Shown in pieces: positions 1 to 6,071 of a stretch of DNA of 6,071 nucleotides (position 1 is its first letter; every line of letters starts with the position of its first letter). The notes under the pieces are model-generated. The model was not told the origin of the DNA. It made no database searches and was given only the letters and a program-made list of their open reading frames with translations. This DNA comes from an uncultured Parasutterella sp. (GTDB lineage Bacteria > Pseudomonadota > Gammaproteobacteria > Burkholderiales > Burkholderiaceae_F). Made by a program: the position numbers and the translations under genes. The stretch spans positions 1 to 6,071 of the forward strand of contig CAAFTZ010000110.1 in NCBI GenBank assembly GCA_900766055.1, given 5' to 3'.

Positions 1-2593
1 AATAATGGGCGTCATCAATAACGAGGTTGCCGCTCTCAAGCGAAAGGCCGCTGCCGATGGAAGATTTGACGGCTCCGACAGAAGTGGAAACCAGAGTGCC
101 CACCGGGAGTTCAACCGTTTGGCCGGGAGCGGAGGCGTCAATCTTAATGGCCTCACTCGTTGCGCCTGTGAAAAGTTGATTGCTGGAAGTTTGAAGGGCA
201 CCGCCTTTCAAATTGATAGTGGGTTTGTTGCCGTTTAAGCTGATTTTGTCTACATCAAAAACCGAGCCGGAAGCAATGTTAACCACGGTTTCGCTTGTGA
301 TTTCATCTGCAATAAGCTGTGTCAGAGAATCTTTGTACTGATTCTTTGTATCCGGAGAGTCAGAGTCATTGATGGGCGGGACGCTGTTTAACCCGGAAAT
401 ATTGTAGGTGTTGTTTCCGAGCGTTCCTCCAATATCGACGGCGTTGATTGTTCCAGCAAGAAGGTTAAGAGTGGAGGATGTGAACCAGCCGTTTTGTGTC
501 GATATTCCGTTCTTGCCGTGTTGAGTATAAGTAACTCCTTGCGCCTGAAGATTATTGGCTTTAATGGAGCCGTTTTCTTCTACAGTGATAGAACCCCCGT
601 TGGCGTTGAGATTCGCGGCATTGAGGGAGCCGTTTTCTACGGTGATCGAGGCTCCATCGGAATTAAGCGTTGAAGCGCTCAAAGGGTTCCGGCTGATTAC
701 GATTTCCGAACCTTTTTCAGCAGTAAGAGCGGAAAGATTGGAATCTACGTAAGAAATGAATTTTCCTGTAGAGGAAAGAACCAGTTCCGGAGTTCTGATG
801 CCGCCGGCATTTGCCAGGCTCCCACTGACAGTGATAGCCGAATTGCTCTGAATCGTGCCTCCGTTGTCAAACGTATCTTCTTTATCGAGGAAAGAAGTCC
901 CGTCTTCGAGTGAAAAGGTTCCTGTGTTATTTGTAGTCTTTGCAGAATAATAAGAATTGACGGCAATAACTCCGTCGTTGTTTACTTCCTTAGCCTTGAG
1001 AGTCGTTGCCGAAAGGGAACCGTCGGTTAAAGTCTTCACAGAAGCATCCGGGTTTGAAAAGTCGCTCAAAAGAACATTGCCTTTGCTGACTGTTAAAGAC
1101 TCTGCTTTCAGAGAACCGTTACGATGATCCAAGGCATCCGATTTGTTGGCAAAATTGAAATCAACATTCTTAGTGCTTAAAGAACCCGAATTCATTTTCA
1201 ACGAGTTGACATCTTTCAAGCTCAGAAGATTCTTTACTGTGGTTGTCCCGGCATTCTCAAAAGTAGAACCGGTTTCCAAAGCTAGATCGTAAAATTCCGC
1301 AGCATTGTTGTTCTTAAAAGTACCCGAAATTGTGGAGGGACTGGTTGAGCCGGAACTAAGCTTAATATTGCCGTCGTTTGTGACAGTTGAACCGGCTTCT
1401 GAAATCAATGCTGCGAGTGTTGTGACAGCCCCTTGGCGGTTTTCGAATGTTCCGCTGTCTTTCCCATCATTACCGTCTGTTTTCAATAACAAACTTTGGA
1501 GAGCAAGAGCAGAGCTTTCATTTACGAGATCTCCTGTTACATTAGCGTTTCCTGTTACAGTCAGCGTGCCCTTATTTGTGAGGGCGCCTCTTATTTTTAA
1601 GTTGCTGCCCCCTATTGAATTACCTTCAATGTTAAGTTCATTGACTACTAATTCGGCACCTTTCTGATTTACGGAAGGAATGTCGGCTAAATTGGTGTGT
1701 GCGCCCTCTCTAAGAGTCAAATTACCGATCCGGGCTGAACGTTGATTTTCAAGATATCCGGAAATATCAACTTTTTCAGCTGTCAACTCTCCTAAGTTAA
1801 TTATTTCAGCTTGATGTAAATTGGGCCGGGCCATTTCCACATTCGCAATATGCAGTTTTCCTGAATTCTGTAAAAAGCCGAGGACATCCAGATAGAGGTT
1901 ATCAACTGAGACGTCGGCAGATTTATCTACATAAACACCACCGCTGAGCGAGGATACTTGGGTGTAAATTTTTCCTACAGTAAATACTCCGTTTCTGAAT
2001 CGTAATTCTCCTTCGGGGGAGACATTGTGCATTTTGTCAGGATTCATGCCGACATAAACTGCGTTAATGGTGCCTTTGGTAGGTGCAAGGGTTTCCTGAT
2101 TCCCGATGATTAACTTCGACTTGTCAAATGTTGAATTTTGCCCGTAAATGGAAACAGGGCCGTCAGCTAAAAGAATTCCGTCAGTTGACCCTACTAAAGT
2201 AAGACTGTTCCCATCATTGATATAAAGACCGTTTGGAGTACCGGTAACATTCTTGTAGATGAGATTGCTTTGCGTTAAAACGTTTGCCTCCTGCTTCATG
2301 AATCTGTCTATTTGGCCAATTACAAGAGCATCTCCGGCATAAGTTCCCAAAGAGGTGTTGTTGACGAGTGTTTGGTCCCATCCGTCAGCGAAAGCGGTTT
2401 CCGAGATAACGGGTAAAGCGCAAAGAAGGCATAAAGCGAGAACTGTCTTATTGAGTTTGCAAAAATGGATGGCTCTGGATTGCTTTGTTAAAGTCGTACT
2501 GTTTTTCCCGTTAGCGTGAGAATTAGAAGCTTCGGATACAGCTACAAAGCAGGAACGGGTCCAGCTCCAAATGGATTTGTAAATTTTGTTCAT
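1..2593 (-). CDS. Large ESPR-type autotransporter adhesin, N-terminal 864 codons (3' end outside the window)
   Basis: Open from ATG at 2593 to the left edge with no stop. I translated every codon in this frame. The N-terminus begins MNKIYKSIW, continues FVAVSEASNS at residues 16-25 and reaches GK at 29-30, which matches the extended signal peptide region of type V secretion proteins. A basic stretch (about 37-49), a hydrophobic core (VLALCLLCALPV, 51-62) and AFA|D at 67-70 follow, so cleavage is likely after residue 69. Residues 70-864 contain no cysteine and are rich in N, G, S, T and V, with recurring short units such as TFENAG and NGSLxAxxL. This is typical of a beta-helical passenger exported through the periplasm. 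The start is supported by AAGGAAA at 2598-2604. Inferred role: outer-membrane or surface adhesin. The C-terminal translocator lies outside the window, so a two-partner exoprotein or other type V subtype is possible. Ligand unknown. Confidence 0.85.
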   Translation of the reverse strand, partial: MNKIYKSIWSWTRSCFVAVSEASNSHANGKNSTTLTKQSRAIHFCKLNKTVLALCLLCALPVISETAFADGWDQTLVNNTSLGTYAGDALVIGQIDRFMKQEANVLTQSNLIYKNVTGTPNGLYINDGNSLTLVGSTDGILLADGPVSIYGQNSTFDKSKLIIGNQETLAPTKGTINAVYVGMNPDKMHNVSPEGELRFRNGVFTVGKIYTQVSSLSGGVYVDKSADVSVDNLYLDVLGFLQNSGKLHIANVEMARPNLHQAEIINLGELTAEKVDISGYLENQRSARIGNLTLREGAHTNLADIPSVNQKGAELVVNELNIEGNSIGGSNLKIRGALTNKGTLTVTGNANVTGDLVNESSALALQSLLLKTDGNDGKDSGTFENRQGAVTTLAALISEAGSTVTNDGNIKLSSGSTSPSTISGTFKNNNAAEFYDLALETGSTFENAGTTTVKNLLSLKDVNSLKMNSGSLSTKNVDFNFANKSDALDHRNGSLKAESLTVSKGNVLLSDFSNPDASVKTLTDGSLSATTLKAKEVNNDGVIAVNSYYSAKTTNNTGTFSLEDGTSFLDKEDTFDNGGTIQSNSAITVSGSLANAGGIRTPELVLSSTGKFISYVDSNLSALTAEKGSEIVISRNPLSASTLNSDGASITVENGSLNAANLNANGGSITVEENGSIKANNLQAQGVTYTQHGKNGISTQNGWFTSSTLNLLAGTINAVDIGGTLGNNTYNISGLNSVPPINDSDSPDTKNQYKDSLTQLIADEITSETVVNIASGSVFDVDKISLNGNKPTINLKGGALQTSSNQLFTGATSEAIKIDASAPGQTVELPVGTLVSTSVGAVKSSIGSGLSLESGNLVIDDAHY
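542..655 (-). repeat. Tandem repeat of about 19 residues in the adhesin passenger
   Basis: Two adjacent units, 602-655 (GASITVENGSLNAANLNA) and 542-598 (GGSITVEENGSIKANNLQA), are clearly homologous in protein and DNA; the string gagccgttttct, for example, occurs in both copies. They correspond to residues 647-684. A looser version of the motif, x-GS-[L/I]-x-A-x-x-L, recurs from about residue 469 onward (SGSLSTKNV, NGSLKAESL, DGSLSATTL). This fits successive coils of a beta-helix that expanded by duplication. Confidence 0.7.
2386..2593 (-). other. Extended signal peptide (ESPR plus Sec signal) of the adhesin
   Basis: Residues 1-69 of the adhesin. The first 30 residues follow the known ESPR pattern (MNKIY, then tryptophans at 9 and 11, then VAVSE, then GK). 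ESPRs are reported to slow inner-membrane export of very large type V proteins. A second basic segment, a leucine-rich core and an AFA cleavage motif complete a classical Sec signal. The cleavage site after Ala69 is inferred from the motif alone. Confidence 0.8.
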
Positions 2594-2792
2594 AAAATTT
2601 CCTTGGACTTGATGGGATACGTTATTGAGACAGTGGTGTTCTGCCGTCAATGATCAATATATTTAGTAAGTAGCCCGGATCAGTTTGAAAATAAATTTGA
2701 GGGCGCAGCACTACGGAATTTGAACACTTCTATCCGTTCGCCGGTTCTATGTATCCCTCGAATAACAGAACCAACTAAACTTTCCGCCTTGA
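2594..2792 (-). promoter_or_regulatory. Intergenic leader of the adhesin gene, possible promoter
   Basis: This 199-bp gap between the lipoprotein stop and the adhesin start encodes nothing recognisable. It contains the adhesin ribosome binding site (AAGGAAA at 2598-2604, six bases from AGGA to ATG). Read on the minus strand, TATATT at 2656-2661 is a reasonable -10 but has no good -35. TTCAAA (2684-2689) with TAAATA (2660-2665) at 18-bp spacing is a weak alternative. An inverted repeat GGTTCT/AGAACC lies at 2743-2772. Either independent transcription of the adhesin or read-through from the lipoprotein gene is possible. Confidence 0.3.
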
Positions 2793-3624
2793 TTAATCGC
2801 ACATGAACCAGCGAGAAGGGCGATCCCAAATCGTCTCGTTATAAGAGTCTGCACGGGAGCTGATTGCAGTAGGATCAAAAGAACCGCGGCGGTTGGCCTT
2901 TTCGAAGATTCTTACTTTGATGCGACCGTTGGCTGAGTCTTCGATGTATCCCTTGTCCAGGTATCTCTGTGAGGGATGTACACCTGTTGCAACTTTTCTG
3001 CAAACCATTGCTCCGATGCTTTCTTTTTTCAGCATCTGTTCTGTCTGGAGCTTTCTCTCAGAAGCCGTAAGGAACCCCAACGACCCTATGTAATTGATCC
3101 AAACCGGGTCATTGGCTGTTTTGTTTAGAGGAGGAGCAATAACAACGAAGGCAATTGCCGGTCTAACTACTCCATTAAAGTCTTTTCCCGTTGGTTTTAT
3201 TTTTGCCCAGAACAAAGCCCTGTCTTTGTTGCTTTTATCTACGCACCATCCGTCTATGAAATACCCTCCGTCATTGCTACAAATGACATCGAATTGATCC
3301 GTTAGGAATTTTTCCTCAAAGTTAGGATTGTTGCCTAAGCTGTAGGGGTCATCTTTGCCTAGAGATGCCAATTTATTCCTGATGGCGAAACTCTTTGAGT
3401 ATTCTCTGTGAGAAGGGTAATTTTTAACCACGAGGCCATCAGTACCCAAGCCAAATGGATCTACCCATAGATTTGTTGTTTGACTGTAGTTTTTATAAAG
3501 AAATTGAGCATGAGCTATGGGGTCAACAGTGCTGTCGACAGTTATAGCAGTTGGGGGGGGGTAAATTAGAACATCCTATTAAAACCAACCCGCTCATTAA
3601 AAGAATTGCGTTCTTTTGTTCCAT
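2793..3624 (-). CDS. Predicted outer-membrane lipoprotein of unknown function, frameshifted at a poly-C tract (candidate phase-variable)
   Basis: ATG at 3624 follows GGGAG (3631-3635, six-base spacing) and opens a lipoprotein signal: MEQKNAILLM, then SGLVLIGC, with lipobox LIGC and acylated Cys18. Ser19 favours outer-membrane sorting. As sequenced, nine C (3553-3561 on the complement) lead into a stop at 3523-3525 after 33 codons. With eight C the frame continues as PPPTAITVD and joins the long downstream frame, giving 276 residues ending WFMCD at 2793. No start with a ribosome binding site serves the downstream part alone: the first usable codon, at 3449, is TTG without a Shine-Dalgarno. The body is soluble-looking, with cysteines at 115, 127, 208 and 275 and a hydrophobic patch at 155-163. 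I do not recognise the family; it does not look like TraT or TraV. The frame could be OFF by slippage, a true pseudogene, or an assembly error. Confidence 0.75.
3553..3561. repeat. G9/C9 homopolymer inside the lipoprotein gene
   Basis: Nine consecutive G on the given strand, read as C9 in the lipoprotein codons for Leu21-Pro-Pro-Pro. It sits six bases after the lipobox Cys codon. Eight (or eleven) C restore the full 276-residue frame and nine do not. Homopolymer runs of this length inside the 5' end of surface-protein genes are classic slipped-strand phase-variation sites. Confidence 0.75.
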
Positions 3625-3675
3625 ATTTTTCTCCCAAAAGTGAGGTCGTAGAGTTTTAACGACAGAATCAGAAAA

Positions 3676-3700
3676 GCAGAAATCTTTAAAGAAAATCTGC
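3676..3700. repeat. Imperfect dyad: GCAGA/TCTGC arms around a TCTTTAAAGA palindrome
   Basis: Arms GCAGA (3676-3680) and TCTGC (3696-3700) flank a perfect 10-bp palindrome at 3683-3692, offset by half a base. It lies about 50 bp upstream of the lipoprotein start, in the divergent spacer. It could be a dimeric-regulator operator. Read on the minus strand it is followed by TTTTC, so a weak terminator after the small ORF is also possible. The stem is AT-rich, so terminator strength would be poor. Confidence 0.35.
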
Positions 3701-3874
3701 AGTGTCCTCGGGATTTATTGTTATGTTTTCATTATCAGCCTTTTCCGCCGAAGCAACGGTATCAGGGCTTTGACGCCGGTTATCGAAAACCCGCAACTCT
3801 TCAGTTATTAATTCTTTACGGTCCAAAAGTCCCTTTTGTTTTTTCTCTGTTTCAGAAAATCCAAATCCGCGCAT
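3686..3874 (-). CDS. Doubtful small hydrophilic ORF (62 codons)
   Basis: The frame from ATG at 3874 gives a charged, probably helical protein (starts MRGFGFSETEKKQKG, ends DTADFL) with no signal peptide, membrane segment or motif I recognise. Codon choice is plausible, and the strand matches the lipoprotein 61 bp downstream. Against it, there is no Shine-Dalgarno, and two consecutive stops (TAATAA) directly precede the ATG. The same frame continues upstream of those stops to an ATG at 3931 (MKSSFLTLSERKLKRSA), so it may be the remains of a longer gene. It could also be chance. Confidence 0.3.
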   Translation of the reverse strand: MRGFGFSETEKKQKGLLDRKELITEELRVFDNRRQSPDTVASAEKADNENITINPEDTADFL

Positions 3875-3940
3875 TTATTAGGCAGATCGCTTCAGTTTTC
3901 TTTCCGACAATGTTAGGAAAGAAGATTTCATTTTGAAAAC

Positions 3941-4222
3941 ATGGAACGAGTAAAAATCCCAAGACACGCGGACGAGCCGCCGCACCTCTTGTTATGGTCT
4001 GTTGATGAGATCGCACCAATTCTTTTAGGAATGTGCATTGGAATCATGGTCAGGCAGATGCTTCTTTGTATGCTCATCGGCCTCTTTATGACCAGTCAAT
4101 ATAAACGTGTCAGAGATAACAACCCTGACGGTTTCTTTCTGCATTATTTGTATTGGTACGGAGTTCCTGTTTGCAAAAGTAAACAGTTTGTTAATCCGTT
4201 TATCAGGAATTTCATACCATGA
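3941..4222 (+). CDS. traL: TraL, F-type type IV secretion pilus-assembly protein
   Basis: 93 residues, the usual TraL length. TraL is a small inner-membrane protein (VirB3-like in position and role) needed for F-pilus assembly. Visible family hallmarks are IPRHADEP at 6-13, WSVDE at 19-23, a hydrophobic hairpin at about 24-50, and the conserved GFFLHYLYWYG at 64-74 near the C-terminus. It is the first gene of the plus-strand operon, and its stop overlaps the traE start as ATGA. The ATG is kept because the family's conserved IPR motif starts five residues later and an in-frame TAG lies only 24 bases upstream. No strong Shine-Dalgarno is visible: AGGAAAGAAG (3915-3924) is about 16 bases away, unusually far. 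Confidence 0.93.
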   Translation: MERVKIPRHADEPPHLLLWSVDEIAPILLGMCIGIMVRQMLLCMLIGLFMTSQYKRVRDNNPDGFFLHYLYWYGVPVCKSKQFVNPFIRNFIP

Positions 4223-4884
4223 ACATTAACAACTTCAAGGAAAGTTGGACGGGTCTTCAAAGCGAGTCTAAGTTCTATAAAAGGCTTTGCTTAGGGCTTG
4301 TAGGGGCAAATATCCTGTTGGGATGTTTTCTTTTTACCAAAGAAACAATAGTTGTCCTTGAGCCTTGGACGCTGACGCAAACTGCACAGCTTGAGCAAAA
4401 GAAGGCGACCAGAAACTATAAAGAGGCATGGGGTTTGGCGGTTGCCGAATTGATGGGCAACATTACTCCTTCCAATGTTGACTTTGTGGTAGAGCGATTA
4501 AAGCCGTTGCTTGATCCGTCCATTTATAACGATACCGTCAGCGGAGCCCTTGAACAGGCACAGTCCTTGAAAGAAGACCGGATCTCTCAGTCTTTCATGC
4601 CGCGCACAGTCGAATATGAGGCCTCAACAAACAAAGTTTTCGTTAAAGGGAATTCATATACAACGGGTGCTTCCAACTACGTCAACGGAGATGAAGAAAA
4701 GGGCATCAGAAAAGAGATGACGTTCGAGTTTGTAATTGACGTAAACCACTATCTTCCTCTCTTCAAACAAATTTCCGTTTATTCCGGTACAGCCCGTACA
4801 GGCAAAGTTTTAAAACGCATGGAGCAGGCGCAGAAGCGTCAGCAAGAGCGTGAAGCAAAGCAACGTGAAAAGGAAAATCAATAA
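4219..4884 (+). CDS. traE: TraE, inner-membrane core protein of the F-type transfer machinery (VirB8-like)
   Basis: 221 residues. TraE is a bitopic inner-membrane protein with a periplasmic VirB8-like domain that helps assemble the F-type secretion channel and pilus. A single membrane segment is visible at about 23-40. Beyond it are the family signatures EPWTL (48-52), YKEAWGLAVAELMGNITP (67-84), ERLKPLLDPSIY (92-103) and FMPRTVEYE (126-134). The last 25 residues are a charged Q/K/E/R-rich tail, probably helical. ATG is preceded by AGGAA (4205-4209, nine-base spacing) and overlaps the traL stop by four bases, suggesting translational coupling. Its stop lies one base before the traK start. Confidence 0.95.
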   Translation: MNINNFKESWTGLQSESKFYKRLCLGLVGANILLGCFLFTKETIVVLEPWTLTQTAQLEQKKATRNYKEAWGLAVAELMGNITPSNVDFVVERLKPLLDPSIYNDTVSGALEQAQSLKEDRISQSFMPRTVEYEASTNKVFVKGNSYTTGASNYVNGDEEKGIRKEMTFEFVIDVNHYLPLFKQISVYSGTARTGKVLKRMEQAQKRQQEREAKQREKENQ

Positions 4885-4885
4885 G

Positions 4886-5905
4886 ATGCTGAACAAAAAA
4901 ATTGTATCTGCGCTGCTCGGATTGACTTTTACGATCGTTATCGGCGGAACCTCTTTAGCTTCCAACGGGGCTTCCTTGGATGAAAACGACATACCTGCGG
5001 TTCCTAACGGCGTAAGAAGAGCCAATATCTCAGGCAATGTTGATTCAGCGATCAAAGATGCTCAAACAAGAGTCAAAAACAGCCAAGCTAATCGCGTTTT
5101 GAAAATCAATAATGCTACGAGAATCGCGCTGACGCCGGGGCAAAATGAATTGATCCCGATTGCGATCAATATGACTAACCGAATCGTGACACCCTTTAGG
5201 AATCCTGAGATTATTTCGACTTCACTGACGGGCGGGAGCGCAAAAAGCGGAAATTGCGGAGAAATCTGCGTAAAAGGAAACGTGATTTACGTTTCCACCG
5301 ATAAAAGCACACCTTCTTCTATGTTTATTACGGAACAAGGTTCGGAAGAACAGGCTTTGTCCGTCACCATGATTCCTCGGGAAATACCGCCCAGAGAGGT
5401 ATTTTTGGAAATTGCCGGAGGTTCGACTGCTCAATTAAACAAGAATCCCGGCATGGTCGCAAACGACTCAATGCGCGAGGATAACTACGAAGCAGAAAGC
5501 TTTGAGCGCTCAATGCCGTATGTGGAAACAATACGGACGATGCTGCGGGAAGTGGCTTTGGGAAAAATCCCGTCCGGCTACTCATTAGGTTCGGTCCGAG
5601 GTGCAAGAAACATTCCGAGCTGTAAGCAGCCCGGACTTGCTTTTGACTTTTTAAACGGCCAGAGACTTACAGGCCACAACCTCGATATTTACGTCGGTAC
5701 CGCAAAAAACATAACGAAAGAAACCATCATTTTTGAAGAGACATCCTGCGGTAACTGGGGAGCTGCGGCAGTTGCAACATGGCCATTACATGTATTGAAC
5801 CCTGGCCAGTCAACAGAAGTTTATGTGGTGATGAAAGAGGCTCGAAAGATTATCGAGGCTCCCGAAAGACCCTACTTAATCAGACCTCAATTCAACAACC
5901 GCTAA
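4886..5905 (+). CDS. traK: TraK, periplasmic secretin-like component of the transfer core complex
   Basis: 339 residues from ATG at 4886. TraK forms a ring with the lipoprotein TraV and the TraB C-terminus at the outer membrane (VirB9-like position). The signal peptide is clear: MLNKKIVSALL, a hydrophobic stretch to about 20, then TSLA|S, with cleavage likely after Ala25. Family motifs are ALTPGQNELIPIAINMTNRIVTPF (81-104), KGNVIYVSTD (130-139), MFITEQGSEEQALSVTMIPREIPPRE (146-171) and GQRLTGHNLDIYVGTAKN (258-275). Cysteines lie at 124, 128, 246 and 288; a disulfide is possible. The frame stays open upstream to an ATG at 4850, but that start would put a basic leader deep inside traE. AGGA (4871-4874) serves the 4886 ATG at 11-base spacing. 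Confidence 0.94.
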   Translation: MLNKKIVSALLGLTFTIVIGGTSLASNGASLDENDIPAVPNGVRRANISGNVDSAIKDAQTRVKNSQANRVLKINNATRIALTPGQNELIPIAINMTNRIVTPFRNPEIISTSLTGGSAKSGNCGEICVKGNVIYVSTDKSTPSSMFITEQGSEEQALSVTMIPREIPPREVFLEIAGGSTAQLNKNPGMVANDSMREDNYEAESFERSMPYVETIRTMLREVALGKIPSGYSLGSVRGARNIPSCKQPGLAFDFLNGQRLTGHNLDIYVGTAKNITKETIIFEETSCGNWGAAAVATWPLHVLNPGQSTEVYVVMKEARKIIEAPERPYLIRPQFNNR

Positions 5906-5917
5906 GGGAGAGCAAAG

Positions 5918-6071
5918 ATGGTAGAAAAAAAGAAATCTTTCTCAGAGCTTAGTCCGGGTAAAAAACGGTTGTTTGCATTATTGGGAGCAGCGGGAGTCGT
6001 CATAATCTTCGCCGCCGCCTCCGAGATGTTGTTTTCTCCTGCTAGTAAAGATAAAGCTCCGAAGAACGACG
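5918..6071 (+). CDS. traB: TraB, VirB10-like envelope-spanning channel protein (N-terminal 51 residues; cut by window end)
   Basis: ATG follows GGGAG (5906-5910, seven-base spacing), 12 bp after the traK stop. The visible 51 residues show a short basic cytoplasmic segment (VEKKKSF, SPGKKR), one hydrophobic membrane anchor at about 18-34 (LFALLGAAGVVIIFAAA) and the start of a lysine- and proline-containing linker. This is the topology of VirB10/TraB proteins, which cross both membranes and contact TraK and TraV. Assignment rests mainly on position directly after traL-traE-traK, the conserved order in F-type systems. The diagnostic C-terminal domain lies outside the window. Confidence 0.88.
   Translation, partial: MVEKKKSFSELSPGKKRLFALLGAAGVVIIFAAASEMLFSPASKDKAPKND

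Larger units (their letters stand above)
3625..3940. promoter_or_regulatory. Divergent spacer between the lipoprotein gene and the tra operon
   Basis: This 316-bp region separates two oppositely oriented units, so promoters for both must lie in or near it. I see the lipoprotein ribosome binding site (GGGAG at 3631-3635), a dyad at 3676-3700 and a doubtful small minus-strand ORF (3686-3874). No convincing -35/-10 pair stands out for traL. There is no small plus-strand ORF with a pilin-like signal and two hydrophobic segments, so traA is not here. Confidence 0.4.

Noticed and set aside
1305..1667. Plus-strand ORF of 120 codons (and the smaller plus-strand ORFs at 5-238 and 555-752)
   Set aside because: All lie antisense within the intact adhesin frame, show no motifs, and mirror its repetitive Ser/Val-rich composition.
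2743..2772. GGTTCT/AGAACC inverted repeat after the lipoprotein stop, considered as a terminator
   Set aside because: The stem is only six base pairs with an 18-base loop and there is no T tract on the transcribed side.
2793..3449. The 218-codon frame as a stand-alone gene
   Set aside because: Its first codon is TTG with no ribosome binding site, and the frame stays open further upstream to the poly-C tract. It is better read as the body of the frameshifted lipoprotein.
3718..3936. Plus-strand ORF of 72 codons just before traL, considered as a pilin (traA)
   Set aside because: It has no signal peptide or paired hydrophobic segments, no ribosome binding site, and an aromatic/proline composition unlike pilin.
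4850..4885. Upstream ATG at 4850 as the traK start
   Set aside because: It would add 12 basic residues before a well-formed signal peptide and overlap traE by 35 bases. ATG at 4886 directly follows the traE stop and has an AGGA at suitable distance.
4810..5055. Minus-strand ORFs inside traE and traK (4810-5055, 5222-5434, 5364-5606)
   Set aside because: They are antisense to confidently assigned tra genes and have no recognisable features.

Overview
The window shows two blocks that point away from each other, separated by a roughly 320-bp spacer. It looks like part of a conjugative element (plasmid or ICE) in a Gram-negative host. The adhesin at the left carries an extended signal peptide region (ESPR), which is known only from beta- and gammaproteobacteria. 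Together with the F-type tra genes and moderate, AT-leaning composition, this fits a gut or mucosal betaproteobacterium such as a Sutterellaceae member. The genus is a guess, because the window holds no taxonomic marker.

Left block (1-3624, minus strand): a very large surface adhesin, probably an autotransporter, enters at 2593 and runs off the left edge without a stop. 864 codons are visible: an ESPR plus signal peptide of about 69 residues, then a cysteine-free, repeat-rich passenger. Upstream on the same strand is a 276-residue lipoprotein of unknown function (2793-3624). As sequenced it is out of frame at a run of nine C (nine G on the given strand, 3553-3561), six bases after the lipobox cysteine codon. 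Removing one C joins the signal peptide perfectly to a 250-codon downstream frame, so this is a candidate phase-variable (ON/OFF) surface lipoprotein.

Spacer (3625-3940): the divergent control region. It holds the lipoprotein ribosome binding site, an imperfect dyad (3676-3700) and one doubtful 62-codon ORF on the minus strand. There is no recognisable pilin gene here.

Right block (3941-6071, plus strand): the start of an F-type type IV secretion operon in the order traL-traE-traK-traB, with traB cut by the right edge. Genes are tightly packed (ATGA overlap, 1-bp and 12-bp gaps). TraL and TraE are inner-membrane assembly factors, TraK is the periplasmic secretin-like part of the outer-membrane core, and TraB is the VirB10-like protein spanning the envelope. 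The pilin gene traA is not just upstream of traL as in F, so this resembles SXT/R391- or IncA/C-type layouts, in which traA follows traV.

The adhesin and the switchable lipoprotein are probably cargo of the transfer element. Whether they help cell-cell contact for mating or simply modify the host surface cannot be told from this sequence.
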